Assembly: GCA_034437575.1 (NCBI GenBank) | Contig: DAOTTY010000003.1 | Coordinates: 1 to 40,840, forward strand | DNA length: 40,840 bases | Reading direction: 5' to 3' | Source: DAOTTY01 sp034437575 | GTDB taxonomy: Bacteria; Chloroflexota; Anaerolineae; Aggregatilineales; Phototrophicaceae | Shown here: in pieces, positions 16,577-25,004 of the stretch | Layout: the number at the start of each line of letters is the position of its first letter | Position numbering within the stretch: the first letter of the stretch is position 1 | Program-made: the position numbers and the translations under genes | Notes under the pieces: model-generated | What the model saw: the letters and a program-made list of their open reading frames with translations, nothing else | What the model was told of the DNA's origin: nothing | Databases searched by the model: none

Positions 16577-17815
16577 TCAAAAACGTTTAAATACCAATAC
16601 TGCGTTGTGCCCCCCAAAGCCGAATGCATTGCTCATCACATAGCTAAGCGCGGCTTCCCTGGCCTCGTTGGGCACATAATCTAGATCACAGGCAGGGTCT
16701 GGCGTCTCCAGGTTAATCGTCGGTGGGATGGCCTGCTCTTGCAGCGCCATGACGGAGAAAATTGCTTCCATCGCCGCCGTCGCGCCCATCGCGTGCCCGG
16801 TCATGCTTTTCGTGGAACTGACGGGAATGTTGTAGGCCGCTTCACCAAACACATGCTTGATCGCTAGCGTCTCCATGCCGTCATTAAGCGGAGTTGCCGT
16901 CCCATGCGCGTTAATGTAGTCAATTTGCTCTGTGGTCAGCTTAGCGTCATCCAATGCACGCTGAATCGCAATCGCCGCCCCCCGTCCATCAGGATGCGGG
17001 GCGACCATGTGATATGCGTCGGATGACGCACCGTAACCGACAACCTCGCCCAAAATTGCCGCACCGCGCTGCTGGGCATGTTCCAATTCTTCCAGAACCA
17101 GCACGGCTGCCCCTTCCGCTACGACCAACCCCGTGCGCGCAACATCAAACGGGCGCATTGCCATTTGCGGCTTCTCAACCTCATGGGAACAAGCCCCAAG
17201 CCGGTCAAAACCTGCAATCGCGTTGGGCAAAATCGGTGCTTCACCTGCCCCAGCCACCATCACATCCATACGCCCCAGCCGAATCTGGTCAAAAGCATGC
17301 CCGATGCAATCTCCACCTGTTGCACAGGCGGATGTAATAATATAAGACGGTCCATTTACGCCCAACTCGATACTACTCAGGCTGCTGCCCGTCGTCGTCA
17401 TAAAGCTAGGGATACCAAACGGAGACATCCGGCGCGGACCGTGCTGGTGGATATTATGTAACTGTTCAGAAAAACTCGTCATCCCACCAATAGATGAACC
17501 GATTATAACACCCGTTCGCAGGCGTTGTGTCTCCGTAGCGATAGTCACCTCGGCCTGCTCAACCGCCTGCTGCATTGCCGCATAGATTAGTAGCTGATAC
17601 CGATCTAGCCGCCGCGCCAACTTGGTAGACGCCGACGACATTGAATTCCAATCTTTGATTTCCCCTGCAATTTTGACATCAAAATGGGTGGTGTCAAAGT
17701 GTGTAATATCACCAATCCCACTTTCGCCGTTGAGCAAAGCACACCAGCTTTGGGGGGCTGTGTTGCCGACTGAAGTAATAGCCCCCATGCCGGTTACGAC
17801 AACGCGCCGCATCAT
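16577..17815 (-). CDS. fabF: Beta-ketoacyl-ACP synthase II
   Basis: 412 residues, condensing enzyme of fatty-acid elongation, cytoplasmic. Catalytic Cys164 in TSACATGG, His304 in NAHGTATPLND, Lys336 and His341 in STKSMTGHAMGA, and a glycine-rich C-terminus (NAFGFGGHN). Start at ATG 17815 (MMRRVVVTGMG) has GAGGA 8 bases upstream. Longer in-frame starts would put coding sequence through the ribosome binding site. acpP, often just upstream, is absent. Instead the gene diverges from ftsY. Confidence 0.95.
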   Translation of the reverse strand: MMRRVVVTGMGAITSVGNTAPQSWCALLNGESGIGDITHFDTTHFDVKIAGEIKDWNSMSSASTKLARRLDRYQLLIYAAMQQAVEQAEVTIATETQRLRTGVIIGSSIGGMTSFSEQLHNIHQHGPRRMSPFGIPSFMTTTGSSLSSIELGVNGPSYIITSACATGGDCIGHAFDQIRLGRMDVMVAGAGEAPILPNAIAGFDRLGACSHEVEKPQMAMRPFDVARTGLVVAEGAAVLVLEELEHAQQRGAAILGEVVGYGASSDAYHMVAPHPDGRGAAIAIQRALDDAKLTTEQIDYINAHGTATPLNDGMETLAIKHVFGEAAYNIPVSSTKSMTGHAMGATAAMEAIFSVMALQEQAIPPTINLETPDPACDLDYVPNEAREAALSYVMSNAFGFGGHNAVLVFKRF

Positions 17816-17866
17816 GGCACTGTTCCTCATTACATCGTGTGGTGCTGGCCATCGTGTATGTAACCA

Positions 17867-17905
17867 GACTGGCACATTATAGCGTGTTGACGCAATTTGC
17901 CAGTC
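17867..17905. promoter_or_regulatory. Inverted repeat and fabF -10 in the fabF/ftsY divergent region
   Basis: A perfect 8-bp inverted repeat: GACTGGCA (17867-17874) and TGCCAGTC (17898-17905), with a 23-base gap. The gap contains a perfect minus-strand -10 box, TATAAT (17881-17876), for fabF-rnc. The position suggests an operator controlling fabF, possibly through lipid-metabolism sensing. It does not match the FapR consensus I remember, and the binding protein is unknown. Confidence 0.5.
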
Positions 17906-17916
17906 AGTGAGTGGTC

Positions 17917-17945
17917 TTGTATCGGCCTGAGGCGAGTTGTATACT
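17917..17945 (+). promoter_or_regulatory. Promoter of ftsY
   Basis: TTGTAT (17917-17922), a 17-base spacer, TATACT (17940-17945). It lies 40 bases upstream of the GTG start and rules out an earlier ATG at 17911. Confidence 0.7.
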
Positions 17946-17985
17946 TATCTTACTCATTATTCGCAAAGTAAGTAAGGAAACCGAA

Positions 17986-18888
17986 GTGGGGCTTTTTCGG
18001 CGCGGGATGTCCAAAACGCGCAGTTCGTTCTTTGGGCGCATTTCGCAACTTATTGGCGCATCAGAAATTGACGACGAAATCTGGGAAGATATTGAAGCGC
18101 TTCTCATCCAGGCAGACCTCGGCATCAACACGACAACTCGCATTCTTGACGACGTGCGGGAACGGGTGAAGAAAGAAGGCGTGGTGACAGTCGAAGGGGC
18201 CGAGGACGTGTTGAAAGCAGCCCTGCGCGAGTTGGTTAGTGTGCCGCCCGAACTGAATCTAGACGGACGCAGCCTGTCTGTGATTCTGATTGTTGGCGTC
18301 AACGGCTCTGGCAAAACCACATCCATTGCAAAACTAGCCAACCACCTTAAACAACAGGGGCGTCAAGTCATCCTCGCCGCCGGAGATACATTCCGTGCGG
18401 CTGCTATTGAGCAATTACAAACCTGGGGCCAGCGCATTGACGTACCGGTGATCGCCAACAAAGCCAACTCAGACCCTGGTTCGGTTGTCTTCGATGCAAC
18501 ATCCGCCGCCCGCGCCCGCAAGCTGGATACACTCATCATTGATACTGCTGGACGCTTACACAGCAACTATAACCTGATGGAAGAGCTTGCCAAAATCAAG
18601 TTTGTCGCTCAAAAAACGGTTCATCAAGCGCCACACGAAGTTCTACTTGTTCTGGACGGTACCACTGGCCAGAACGCGCTCCAGCAGGCGAAAAAGTTTC
18701 AGGAGGTTGTCGACGTGACAGGCGTTATCGTCACGAAACTGGACGGCTCAGCAAAAGGCGGTATGGTCTTTTCAATCTTCAATGATTTGGGGCTGCCCGT
18801 TCACTACGTTGGCCTTGGCGAGGGCCTGGAAGACCTGGCCCGTTTCGATCCTGATCTGTTCATTGACAGCCTGTTTAACGACAACTGA
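17986..18888 (+). CDS. ftsY: Signal recognition particle receptor FtsY
   Basis: 300 residues: the NG core with no acidic A domain. SRP GTPase that docks ribosomes to the membrane. N domain at 1-95, then G1 GVNGSGKTT (104-112), DTFRAAA (134-140), DTAGR (186-190), TKLDGSAKGG (250-259) and GLGEGLEDL (277-285). Start is GTG 17986 (GLFRR, as in many FtsY) with AAGGA 7 bases upstream. An internal ATG at 18007 is the alternative. Confidence 0.95.
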   Translation: MGLFRRGMSKTRSSFFGRISQLIGASEIDDEIWEDIEALLIQADLGINTTTRILDDVRERVKKEGVVTVEGAEDVLKAALRELVSVPPELNLDGRSLSVILIVGVNGSGKTTSIAKLANHLKQQGRQVILAAGDTFRAAAIEQLQTWGQRIDVPVIANKANSDPGSVVFDATSAARARKLDTLIIDTAGRLHSNYNLMEELAKIKFVAQKTVHQAPHEVLLVLDGTTGQNALQQAKKFQEVVDVTGVIVTKLDGSAKGGMVFSIFNDLGLPVHYVGLGEGLEDLARFDPDLFIDSLFNDN

Positions 18889-18963
18889 CGCCCCTAAACC
18901 TGCACCACATGACGTAGCCAAACCCCGGCGACCGCAACTCACACCTGACAAAATCAACTAACT

Positions 18964-18993
18964 GCCTGTGCGTCTAGGCAATAGCGCACAGGC
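18964..18993 (+). other. Hairpin in the prfB leader
   Basis: A perfect 9-bp stem, GCCTGTGCG (18964-18972) and CGCACAGGC (18985-18993), with a 12-base loop. It has no T-tract. It ends 8 bases before the prfB ribosome binding site (AAAGGA), so it could affect prfB translation or protect the mRNA. Confidence 0.5.
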
Positions 18994-19016
18994 CCACTGT
19001 CAAAGGACACACTGCT

Positions 19017-20114
19017 ATGGAGCAACTTTCAACCCAACTGCGCGATATGAAAGAAAAAGTTGATGGCTTGATGGCTCGGCTGGACATTGCAACAAAAGCC
19101 GAACAGGTCAAAGATATGGAAAAGCAAGCCGCCGCCCCTGACCTGTGGGACAGCCCGCAGGCTGCCCAAAAGCTGATGCAATCCATGTCACGCCTGAAAG
19201 AAGAAGTGAACCGCTGGCAAAAGCTCGCGCAGCAGGTTAATGATGCCCTTGAACTCGCCGAACTGGGCGATAATGCCCTGAATGACGAACTGACCGAAGA
19301 ATTCAACCGCCTGCAAGCCATCACAGAAAAGATGGAGTTACAAGCCGTGTTTAGCGGTCCCTATGACGCCGCCGACGCCATCCTGTCGATCCATGCGGGG
19401 GCCGGTGGCACCGACGCTCAGGACTGGGCTGAGATACTAGAGCGCATGTACCTGCGCTGGGCAGAGCAGAACGGTCATAAGGTCGAGGTCATTGAGCGCA
19501 GCGAGGGTGAAGAAGCGGGTATCAAAAGCATGACCGCCAGCGTGCGCGGCGGAGATTACCCATACGGCTACCTGCAAAGCGAACAGGGTGTTCACCGCCT
19601 TGTTCGCCAAAGCCCGTTCGATTCGTCCGCCCGCCGCCACACCTCATTCGCCAAGGTCGAACTGTGGCCCGACATCCAAGATGACATCGAGATTGAAATC
19701 GACCCCAACGACCTGCGCATTGACACCTACCGTGCAGGCGGGGCAGGTGGACAGCACGTCCAGAAGAACGACACCGCCGTGAGGATTACCCATATACCCA
19801 CTGGCACTGTCGTCCAATGCCAAAACCAGCGCAGCCAGGCGCAAAATCGCGACCGTGCTATGCAAATTCTTAAAGCGCGTCTGTTCGAGATGGAACGCAA
19901 GAAGCAGGAAGCCGAACTTGCCGAGCTAAAAGGCGAAAACGTTGATGCCGGTTGGGGCAATCAGATTCGGTCCTACGTGCTGCACCCCTACCGAATGGTC
20001 AAGGATATGCGAACCAGCTACGAGGTTGGCAATCCCGACAGCGTCCTTGACGGCGACCTCAACGGTTTCATGGAATCGTACCTGCGAGTACAACTCGAAA
20101 AAGTAGCCCGCTAA
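19017..20114 (+). CDS. prfB: Peptide chain release factor 2
   Basis: 365 residues. Reads UGA and UAA stop codons and triggers peptide release. The stop-recognition tripeptide SPF (199-201) marks RF2 rather than RF1, and GGQ (244-246) is the catalytic motif. The whole protein is in one frame. The programmed +1 frameshift (CTT TGA C) found near codon 25 in many bacteria is absent, so the usual autoregulation is missing. AAAGGA lies about 9 bases upstream. Confidence 0.96.
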   Translation: MEQLSTQLRDMKEKVDGLMARLDIATKAEQVKDMEKQAAAPDLWDSPQAAQKLMQSMSRLKEEVNRWQKLAQQVNDALELAELGDNALNDELTEEFNRLQAITEKMELQAVFSGPYDAADAILSIHAGAGGTDAQDWAEILERMYLRWAEQNGHKVEVIERSEGEEAGIKSMTASVRGGDYPYGYLQSEQGVHRLVRQSPFDSSARRHTSFAKVELWPDIQDDIEIEIDPNDLRIDTYRAGGAGGQHVQKNDTAVRITHIPTGTVVQCQNQRSQAQNRDRAMQILKARLFEMERKKQEAELAELKGENVDAGWGNQIRSYVLHPYRMVKDMRTSYEVGNPDSVLDGDLNGFMESYLRVQLEKVAR

Positions 20115-20139
20115 CACACGCGCCAATCAGGAGTTCCCT

Positions 20140-20910
20140 ATGAATGCATCCGTTGTCTTCGACCGCGCCGCCCACTTCTATGACGATACAAGAGGATTCC
20201 CACCGGGGATTGAATATGCTGTCGCAAAGAGGTTTCAGGCGGCAGGTCACATCATGGCATCTACGCACATCGTTGAACCCGGCATCGGTACCGGGCGCAT
20301 TGCGCTGCCCGTAGCCCAATTGACGGGTGCCACCATCACCGGGGTAGACCTATCCGCGCTCATGCTCAAGCAGCTGCACACCAAACAAAGTAAAGAGGCT
20401 ATCCACACCATTCAGGCGGACGCCACACAGATGCCGCTTAAATCACAGGCGTTTGATATTGCGGTCATTACTCACGTTTTCCACCTCATCCCAGATTGGC
20501 GGGCCGCATTAGCAGAAATCGAGCGCGTGTTGAAGCCAAACGGCTTACTGCTCTACTCTTGGACAATACACGAGGACACTGCCTTCCTGGCAGCATGGCG
20601 GCGTGTGCTCAAAAAGCGCACAGGCGTCCGCTACGAAGACTTCAGCCGCACCCCCTTCCTGGATAGTATGAGTTGGCAGCGCGCAGGTGAGGTGCAGCGG
20701 GTTATCTACCATACAGAGCGCACCCCGCAGGACTACATTGATAGCCTGAAGAATCGCATATGGTCATCCACATGGCACATGTCTGATGAGGAAATCGCGC
20801 AGAGGGTCACCACCCTGATTGCTGCCGCCAGGGAGCATAACCTTTCGCTTGATGACCCCCTCCGGCAAGAAGCTCAATTTTACATTGCGCCTTATGCTCC
20901 GCCCGCCTGA
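20140..20910 (+). CDS. Class I SAM-dependent methyltransferase
   Basis: 256 residues, Methyltransf_11 type. Motif I is VEPGIGTG (45-52), followed by GVDLSALML and an acidic QADATQMPL segment. The post-motif FDIAVITHVFHLIPDW and VLKPNG blocks are typical. The C-terminal third (about 150-256) is less conserved. Substrate unknown. AGGAG precedes the ATG, 25 bases after prfB, and the next gene starts 2 bases after its stop, so it is probably co-transcribed. Confidence 0.85.
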   Translation: MNASVVFDRAAHFYDDTRGFPPGIEYAVAKRFQAAGHIMASTHIVEPGIGTGRIALPVAQLTGATITGVDLSALMLKQLHTKQSKEAIHTIQADATQMPLKSQAFDIAVITHVFHLIPDWRAALAEIERVLKPNGLLLYSWTIHEDTAFLAAWRRVLKKRTGVRYEDFSRTPFLDSMSWQRAGEVQRVIYHTERTPQDYIDSLKNRIWSSTWHMSDEEIAQRVTTLIAAAREHNLSLDDPLRQEAQFYIAPYAPPA

Positions 20911-20912
20911 CG

Positions 20913-22097
20913 ATGCACATCGTCCATGTGACGCCTTACTACGCGCCCGCCTATGCCTTTGGTGGCGTACCGCGTGCCGTTGAGGGAATGGTCCTTGCCT
21001 CCGTAAGGCGTGGTCACACTGTCACTGTCCTCACAACGGATGCGCTATCACCAGGTGAGCGCAGCCCGCAGACGAGCGCAGCCCGCGACGGCGTGCAGAT
21101 GATCCGCTGCCGTAACCTGTGGCTGCGTGGTCACGCAAACGTATCCACACCCAGGGGCCTACACGCAGCAGCAACGCGCATTTTTCCCACTGCTGATGTG
21201 GTTCACTGCCACGAGTTCCGCACGACAGAGAACCTTATTGTGACGCCCATTGCCACCCGCAGCAACACCCCACTCGTGCTGTCACCGCATGGAACACTGC
21301 CGCACAGCACCGGACGAAGCCTGCTCAAATCCATATGGGATCGCGCCATCAGTCCAGCGATGGCCAAACGCTTTGACGCTGTCGTTAGCCTGACGCAGCA
21401 CGAACACACCGAGGCGCAAACGCTCTGGCAGCAATTCAGCGCTGTCAGCAAACAGGTGGTTATTCCTAACGGTATCGACATGGCCGAGTTCACCAACCTA
21501 CCGCGGCCCTCCAGGTTCAGGGAGCAATTTGGACTCGGCAATGCACATGTTATTCTATTCATGGGGCGGTTGCATCCACGTAAGGGGGCGGATGTGCTGG
21601 CGCGGGCCATGCATCATGTTCAAACGCCCAACGTCAAATTGCTCATCGCCGGGCCAAATGCCGGTTTAGGGACTACGTTGCAACAGTTAGCCAGTGAAGA
21701 TGATCGCATTATAATAGCCGGTTACCTGGACGGAGAGGCGCGGCTAGCAGCCTATGCAGCCGCTGACGTGTTTGCACTCCCTGCCATTGGCGAAGGGCTA
21801 CCGATGGCTGTTCTTGAGGCGATGGCCTGCGAAACCCCGGTTGTTGTGTCACCGGGATGCCACCTAGCAGAAGTCACTGCCTATGGTGCCGGGATCGAAG
21901 TCAACGTTGATGAACGTGCCATCGCGCAGGCAATTGATTTACTGCTCAGCAGCCCCAAACAGCTTACGGAAATGGGGCAAGCGGCTCGAAGTCTCGTCGA
22001 ACAGCGATTTACGTGGGATGGTGTAGCCCAACAGCTTGAGCAACTCTACGAAAGCGTATGCTTAACGGGCGAAACCGTTGTTGAACAACCGAATTAG
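20913..22097 (+). CDS. Glycosyltransferase family 4
   Basis: 394 residues, GT-B fold retaining glycosyltransferase, cytoplasmic face of the membrane. N-terminal GGVPRAVEGM donor/acceptor-side loop, SPHGTL (124-129), IPNGID (184-189), MGRLHPRKG (217-225) and the E-x7-E motif EGLPMAVLE (294-302). The start has only a weak ribosome binding site and is probably coupled to the methyltransferase. Its last 36 bases overlap the convergent gene at 22062. The sugar and acceptor are unknown. Confidence 0.9.
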   Translation: MHIVHVTPYYAPAYAFGGVPRAVEGMVLASVRRGHTVTVLTTDALSPGERSPQTSAARDGVQMIRCRNLWLRGHANVSTPRGLHAAATRIFPTADVVHCHEFRTTENLIVTPIATRSNTPLVLSPHGTLPHSTGRSLLKSIWDRAISPAMAKRFDAVVSLTQHEHTEAQTLWQQFSAVSKQVVIPNGIDMAEFTNLPRPSRFREQFGLGNAHVILFMGRLHPRKGADVLARAMHHVQTPNVKLLIAGPNAGLGTTLQQLASEDDRIIIAGYLDGEARLAAYAAADVFALPAIGEGLPMAVLEAMACETPVVVSPGCHLAEVTAYGAGIEVNVDERAIAQAIDLLLSSPKQLTEMGQAARSLVEQRFTWDGVAQQLEQLYESVCLTGETVVEQPN

Positions 22098-22421
22098 GAA
22101 AACCAACAGAATGGCACCGATGGCACCGGCTATAATCCGCCCCAATATCGGAATTTGCACAAACCCACCCAGCCCGATGAGTTGGAGCAGGCGCGTGCCA
22201 ATCAGGCCACCCACAAAACCCAGAGCAATGTCTGCTAAGGGGCCATAACCTCTGCCGCGTAATACACGTCCGGCCAATGCACCGGCCAACATCCAGATGA
22301 CCGCTGCGATGAGTAGCCCCACCAGACCGAACGAAACTTGCAGCAGCGTTGGCAGCACAACCAGTGCGCCTACTACCGCCAATCCGAGGATAACCATGCT
22401 TGCAAGGCTGTTACGTGTCAT
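22062..22421 (-). CDS. GlsB/YeaQ/YmgE-family membrane protein
   Basis: 119 residues, almost entirely hydrophobic with about four helices. Gly-rich motifs are typical of the transglycosylase-associated family: WMLAGALAGRVLRGRGYG, ALGFVGGLIGTRLL and IIAGAIGAILLVFLIRL. Linked to stress responses in other bacteria, with unknown mechanism. ATG 22421 is chosen; AGGAG lies 12 bases upstream, which is long. A TTG at 22442 is the alternative. Confidence 0.8.
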   Translation of the reverse strand: MTRNSLASMVILGLAVVGALVVLPTLLQVSFGLVGLLIAAVIWMLAGALAGRVLRGRGYGPLADIALGFVGGLIGTRLLQLIGLGGFVQIPILGRIIAGAIGAILLVFLIRLFNNGFAR

Positions 22422-22500
22422 AACCCGGAAACTCTCCTGCAAAAATCATACAACTTAACCTACCAAGCTGTACGGCGAACGAGCGGTAAAGTTGCGAAAC

Positions 22501-23505
22501 TCAGCGGGCGACGTTTGCTACCAGCACATCCAGGGCTAACTCAATGCTCATCTGGCCGGTTTTCACCTGCCTGTCGTAGTCTAATAGCTTGCGGTACACG
22601 TTCTCTAGATTTTCCAGCGAAAACGGCTGCACCTGCCCCGGCAGCTTACGTGCCGGGAACGCCTTTATGCCAATAGCATCCGGCAGCGTGGCGGCGGTGC
22701 CCCCGCTTTCCAGATGTTCCTTTGTAAGCAGCATTAACCGGAACTGCCGCACAAACAGCGCCCACACCCGAAAGCCGTCCTGGTCAGGTTCTGCGAGCAC
22801 CTGATGAAGCATGGCCATCGCCTGATCGCCCCGTCCCGCAGCCATCGCGTCGATCATGTCCCAGATGCGTGTTTCTGAGGTGTATGGTGTTAGCAGCGCG
22901 ACCGTATCCTCAGTGATGGGGTCACCGCCCGTGTAGCTGGCTAGCTTGAGCAGTTCGTTGTCGGCACGTCGCAAGTCACTGTTAACCACCGATGCTAGAG
23001 CTTGGGCACCCACAAGCTCTAGCACCGTATCGTATTCGGTTTTGGCGTGCTGCATCAGCCAGCCTGTCAGGTTTTTAGGGGCTGAAAACGCCTTTTCAAA
23101 ACCGCTGGGGTCAGATTGCGCCAGCTTGAGCAGCTTACTATTGGCAACCACCTTCTGCCGTTCCACAAAAACGAGCCGCGCCCACTCCGGTAGATAGGGC
23201 AGGTCATCCAGCAACCGTTTGACCTGCTTTTTGCCCGTCTCGCCCGCGCCCTTGCGCGTGACATGCGCGATCATCCCCTTAACGATGACCAATCGCCTAT
23301 CGGCCAAAAACGGAAACGCACTCACCGCAGATAACACATCGGCTGCCGTCGCATTCGACCCATCAAACTCGGTCGTGTTTAGGCCAGCACTGTCAATCGC
23401 GGCCATGTCAGCCCGCATTTTGGCGACGGTTTTCGTCAGGCTGAACTCATCATCGCCATGAAAGATGTAGAAGCGGGGGGTAGCGCTCACGGTTGCCGCC
23501 TGCAC
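22501..23505 (-). CDS. holA: DNA polymerase III delta subunit
   Basis: 334 residues. Clamp-loader subunit that opens the sliding clamp. The N-terminal YIFHGDDEFSL and ADRRLVIVKG segments, the central DLRRADNELLKLASY helix and the C-terminal VWALFVRQFRLMLL with KTGQMSIELALDVLV match HolA. The GTG start at 23505 directly follows the TGA of the upstream gene (TGAGTG), so translation is probably coupled. A second GTG at 23490 is possible. Confidence 0.92.
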   Translation of the reverse strand: MQAATVSATPRFYIFHGDDEFSLTKTVAKMRADMAAIDSAGLNTTEFDGSNATAADVLSAVSAFPFLADRRLVIVKGMIAHVTRKGAGETGKKQVKRLLDDLPYLPEWARLVFVERQKVVANSKLLKLAQSDPSGFEKAFSAPKNLTGWLMQHAKTEYDTVLELVGAQALASVVNSDLRRADNELLKLASYTGGDPITEDTVALLTPYTSETRIWDMIDAMAAGRGDQAMAMLHQVLAEPDQDGFRVWALFVRQFRLMLLTKEHLESGGTAATLPDAIGIKAFPARKLPGQVQPFSLENLENVYRKLLDYDRQVKTGQMSIELALDVLVANVAR

Positions 23506-24063
23506 TCAAGACGAAACCGTGTCAACACGATGAATAACCACCCGCTGCCCAAACCAGTTGGATTCACGCCGTTCAATCCGCATCACTTCGGTATCACCGG
23601 GGTCACCGTCTGTCGTGACGTGCTTTTGCAGCCACGTTCCTAAAGGCTTAGAGACAAACACGGCTGCAATCATCGACAGCACCAGTACAGGCAACCGCTC
23701 ACCAAAGCTCTCGCCACGTCGGTTCGACCCCTGCGTCACAAGCCACGCGGTTAGCGCCGTCAAGTAAGCCGTTGTGACAAGATTGGTTCCACAGTTGGGG
23801 TGAATCGCCAGTGAGCGCTCCCCGTGTTGCAACCGCGTCAGCGCATCACTCACGGCTCGCACCACTTGATCGGTAGCGACTTCACTGCCGATGAGTACAA
23901 AGCCGCCTGCATCGCTTCGGCCCGCCATTTGTAAACCGCGTACCCGCCGCGACAGCATATGAATCGTCGCATGTTCAAGCGCGTGGTTGCGCCGCACCTG
24001 CCGGACAAAAGGCGCGGTGAGCAAGCCTGCAAACAGTTGTGGAATAGGGGATTGAGCCGTCAT
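23506..24063 (-). CDS. DUF6391-like membrane protein
   Basis: 185 residues, function unknown. A basic, conserved-looking motif RRNHALEHATIHML (about 23-36) near the N-terminus is what I recall from DUF6391 proteins. It is followed by GGFVLIG, an IHPNCGTNLV segment and two hydrophobic helices (about 97-145), then a soluble tail. His and Cys residues in the two motifs could bind metal, but this is a guess. Start ATG 24063 has AAGGA 7 bases upstream. It abuts holA. Confidence 0.7.
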   Translation of the reverse strand: MTAQSPIPQLFAGLLTAPFVRQVRRNHALEHATIHMLSRRVRGLQMAGRSDAGGFVLIGSEVATDQVVRAVSDALTRLQHGERSLAIHPNCGTNLVTTAYLTALTAWLVTQGSNRRGESFGERLPVLVLSMIAAVFVSKPLGTWLQKHVTTDGDPGDTEVMRIERRESNWFGQRVVIHRVDTVSS

Positions 24064-24146
24064 GAACTGATCCTTGCCATTATGATTACGACTCGACTGT
24101 AACAGAAACAGTATCAATACGAAAGCAGGACATTCGTTAGAACATG

Positions 24147-24181
24147 GCAGTGCGGGTGGGCTTAATACCCACCCCGCTGCT
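24147..24181 (-). terminator. Hairpin after the aap operon
   Basis: GGGTGGG/CCCACCC core with outer GC and CAG/CTG pairs and one bulged C (arms about 24148-24160 and 24168-24180). It lies just past the aapP stop. It lacks a T-tract, so intrinsic termination is plausible but not certain. Confidence 0.5.
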
Positions 24182-24188
24182 GTAGATG

Positions 24189-24971
24189 TTAGAGGATTTG
24201 CGATAGAAACAACTGTGTACGCTCGTGATTGGGGTCCTCGAAGAAGTGTTCCGGCGTGCCAATTTCGACCACACGCCCGCTGTCCATGAAAATCACGCGG
24301 TCAGCAACCTCACGCGCAAAGCCCATCTCGTGCGTGACAACCATCATGGTCATACCACTACGAGCAAGTTCCTTCATCACGTCCAGCACCTCTTTAATCA
24401 TCTCTGGGTCCAGCGCCGATGTCGGCTCGTCAAACAACATGATCTTCGGGTTCATGGCGAGAGCGCGGGCAATCGCCACACGCTGCTGCTGCCCACCAGA
24501 AAGCTGCCCAGGGTACTTGCGGGCTTGCTCTGGAATGCCAACGCGCTCCAGTAAGTCCAGGCCGACTTTTTCCGCGTCTCTGCGCGAGCGCCGCCGAACA
24601 TGACGCTGTGCGAGGGTGATATTTTCAAGCACAGTCAGATGGGGAAACAGATTAAACTGCTGGAACACCATACCCACTTCACGACGAATTTCGGCAATAT
24701 TGCCAATATCGTTGGTGAGCTTCGTTCCGTTGACGGTAATATCGCCTTCCTGGTGCTCTTCCAGGCGATTGATGCAACGAATCAGCGTGGATTTGCCTGA
24801 GCCAGACGGGCCGATCACCACGACCACCTCACGTTCGCGCACCTTCAGGTTAATGTCCTTGAGGACGTGAAAGTCACCGAACCACTTATTAACATCGTGG
24901 CATTCGATAACGTAATCGCCGAGGGTATCTCCGGCCCGTTTCTCTTTTTCTTCGTTTAACAGATCAACCAT
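24189..24971 (-). CDS. aapP: Amino-acid ABC transporter ATPase
   Basis: 260 residues, polar amino-acid uptake ATPase (GlnQ/AapP family). Walker A GPSGSGKST (54-62), Q-loop FQQFN (103-107), signature LSGGQ (157-161), Walker B IMLFDEP (177-183), D-loop SALD and H-loop His214. AGGA precedes the ATG. Last gene of the J-Q-M-P order. Confidence 0.95.
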   Translation of the reverse strand: MVDLLNEEKEKRAGDTLGDYVIECHDVNKWFGDFHVLKDINLKVREREVVVVIGPSGSGKSTLIRCINRLEEHQEGDITVNGTKLTNDIGNIAEIRREVGMVFQQFNLFPHLTVLENITLAQRHVRRRSRRDAEKVGLDLLERVGIPEQARKYPGQLSGGQQQRVAIARALAMNPKIMLFDEPTSALDPEMIKEVLDVMKELARSGMTMMVVTHEMGFAREVADRVIFMDSGRVVEIGTPEHFFEDPNHERTQLFLSQIL

Positions 24972-25004
24972 GATATTTCCTCATATGTCCAAGTAGGCGG
25001 GGCA

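Noticed and set aside
19017..19110. Programmed frameshift in prfB
   Set aside because: No in-frame UGA or CTT-TGA site; the frame is open from the start codon.
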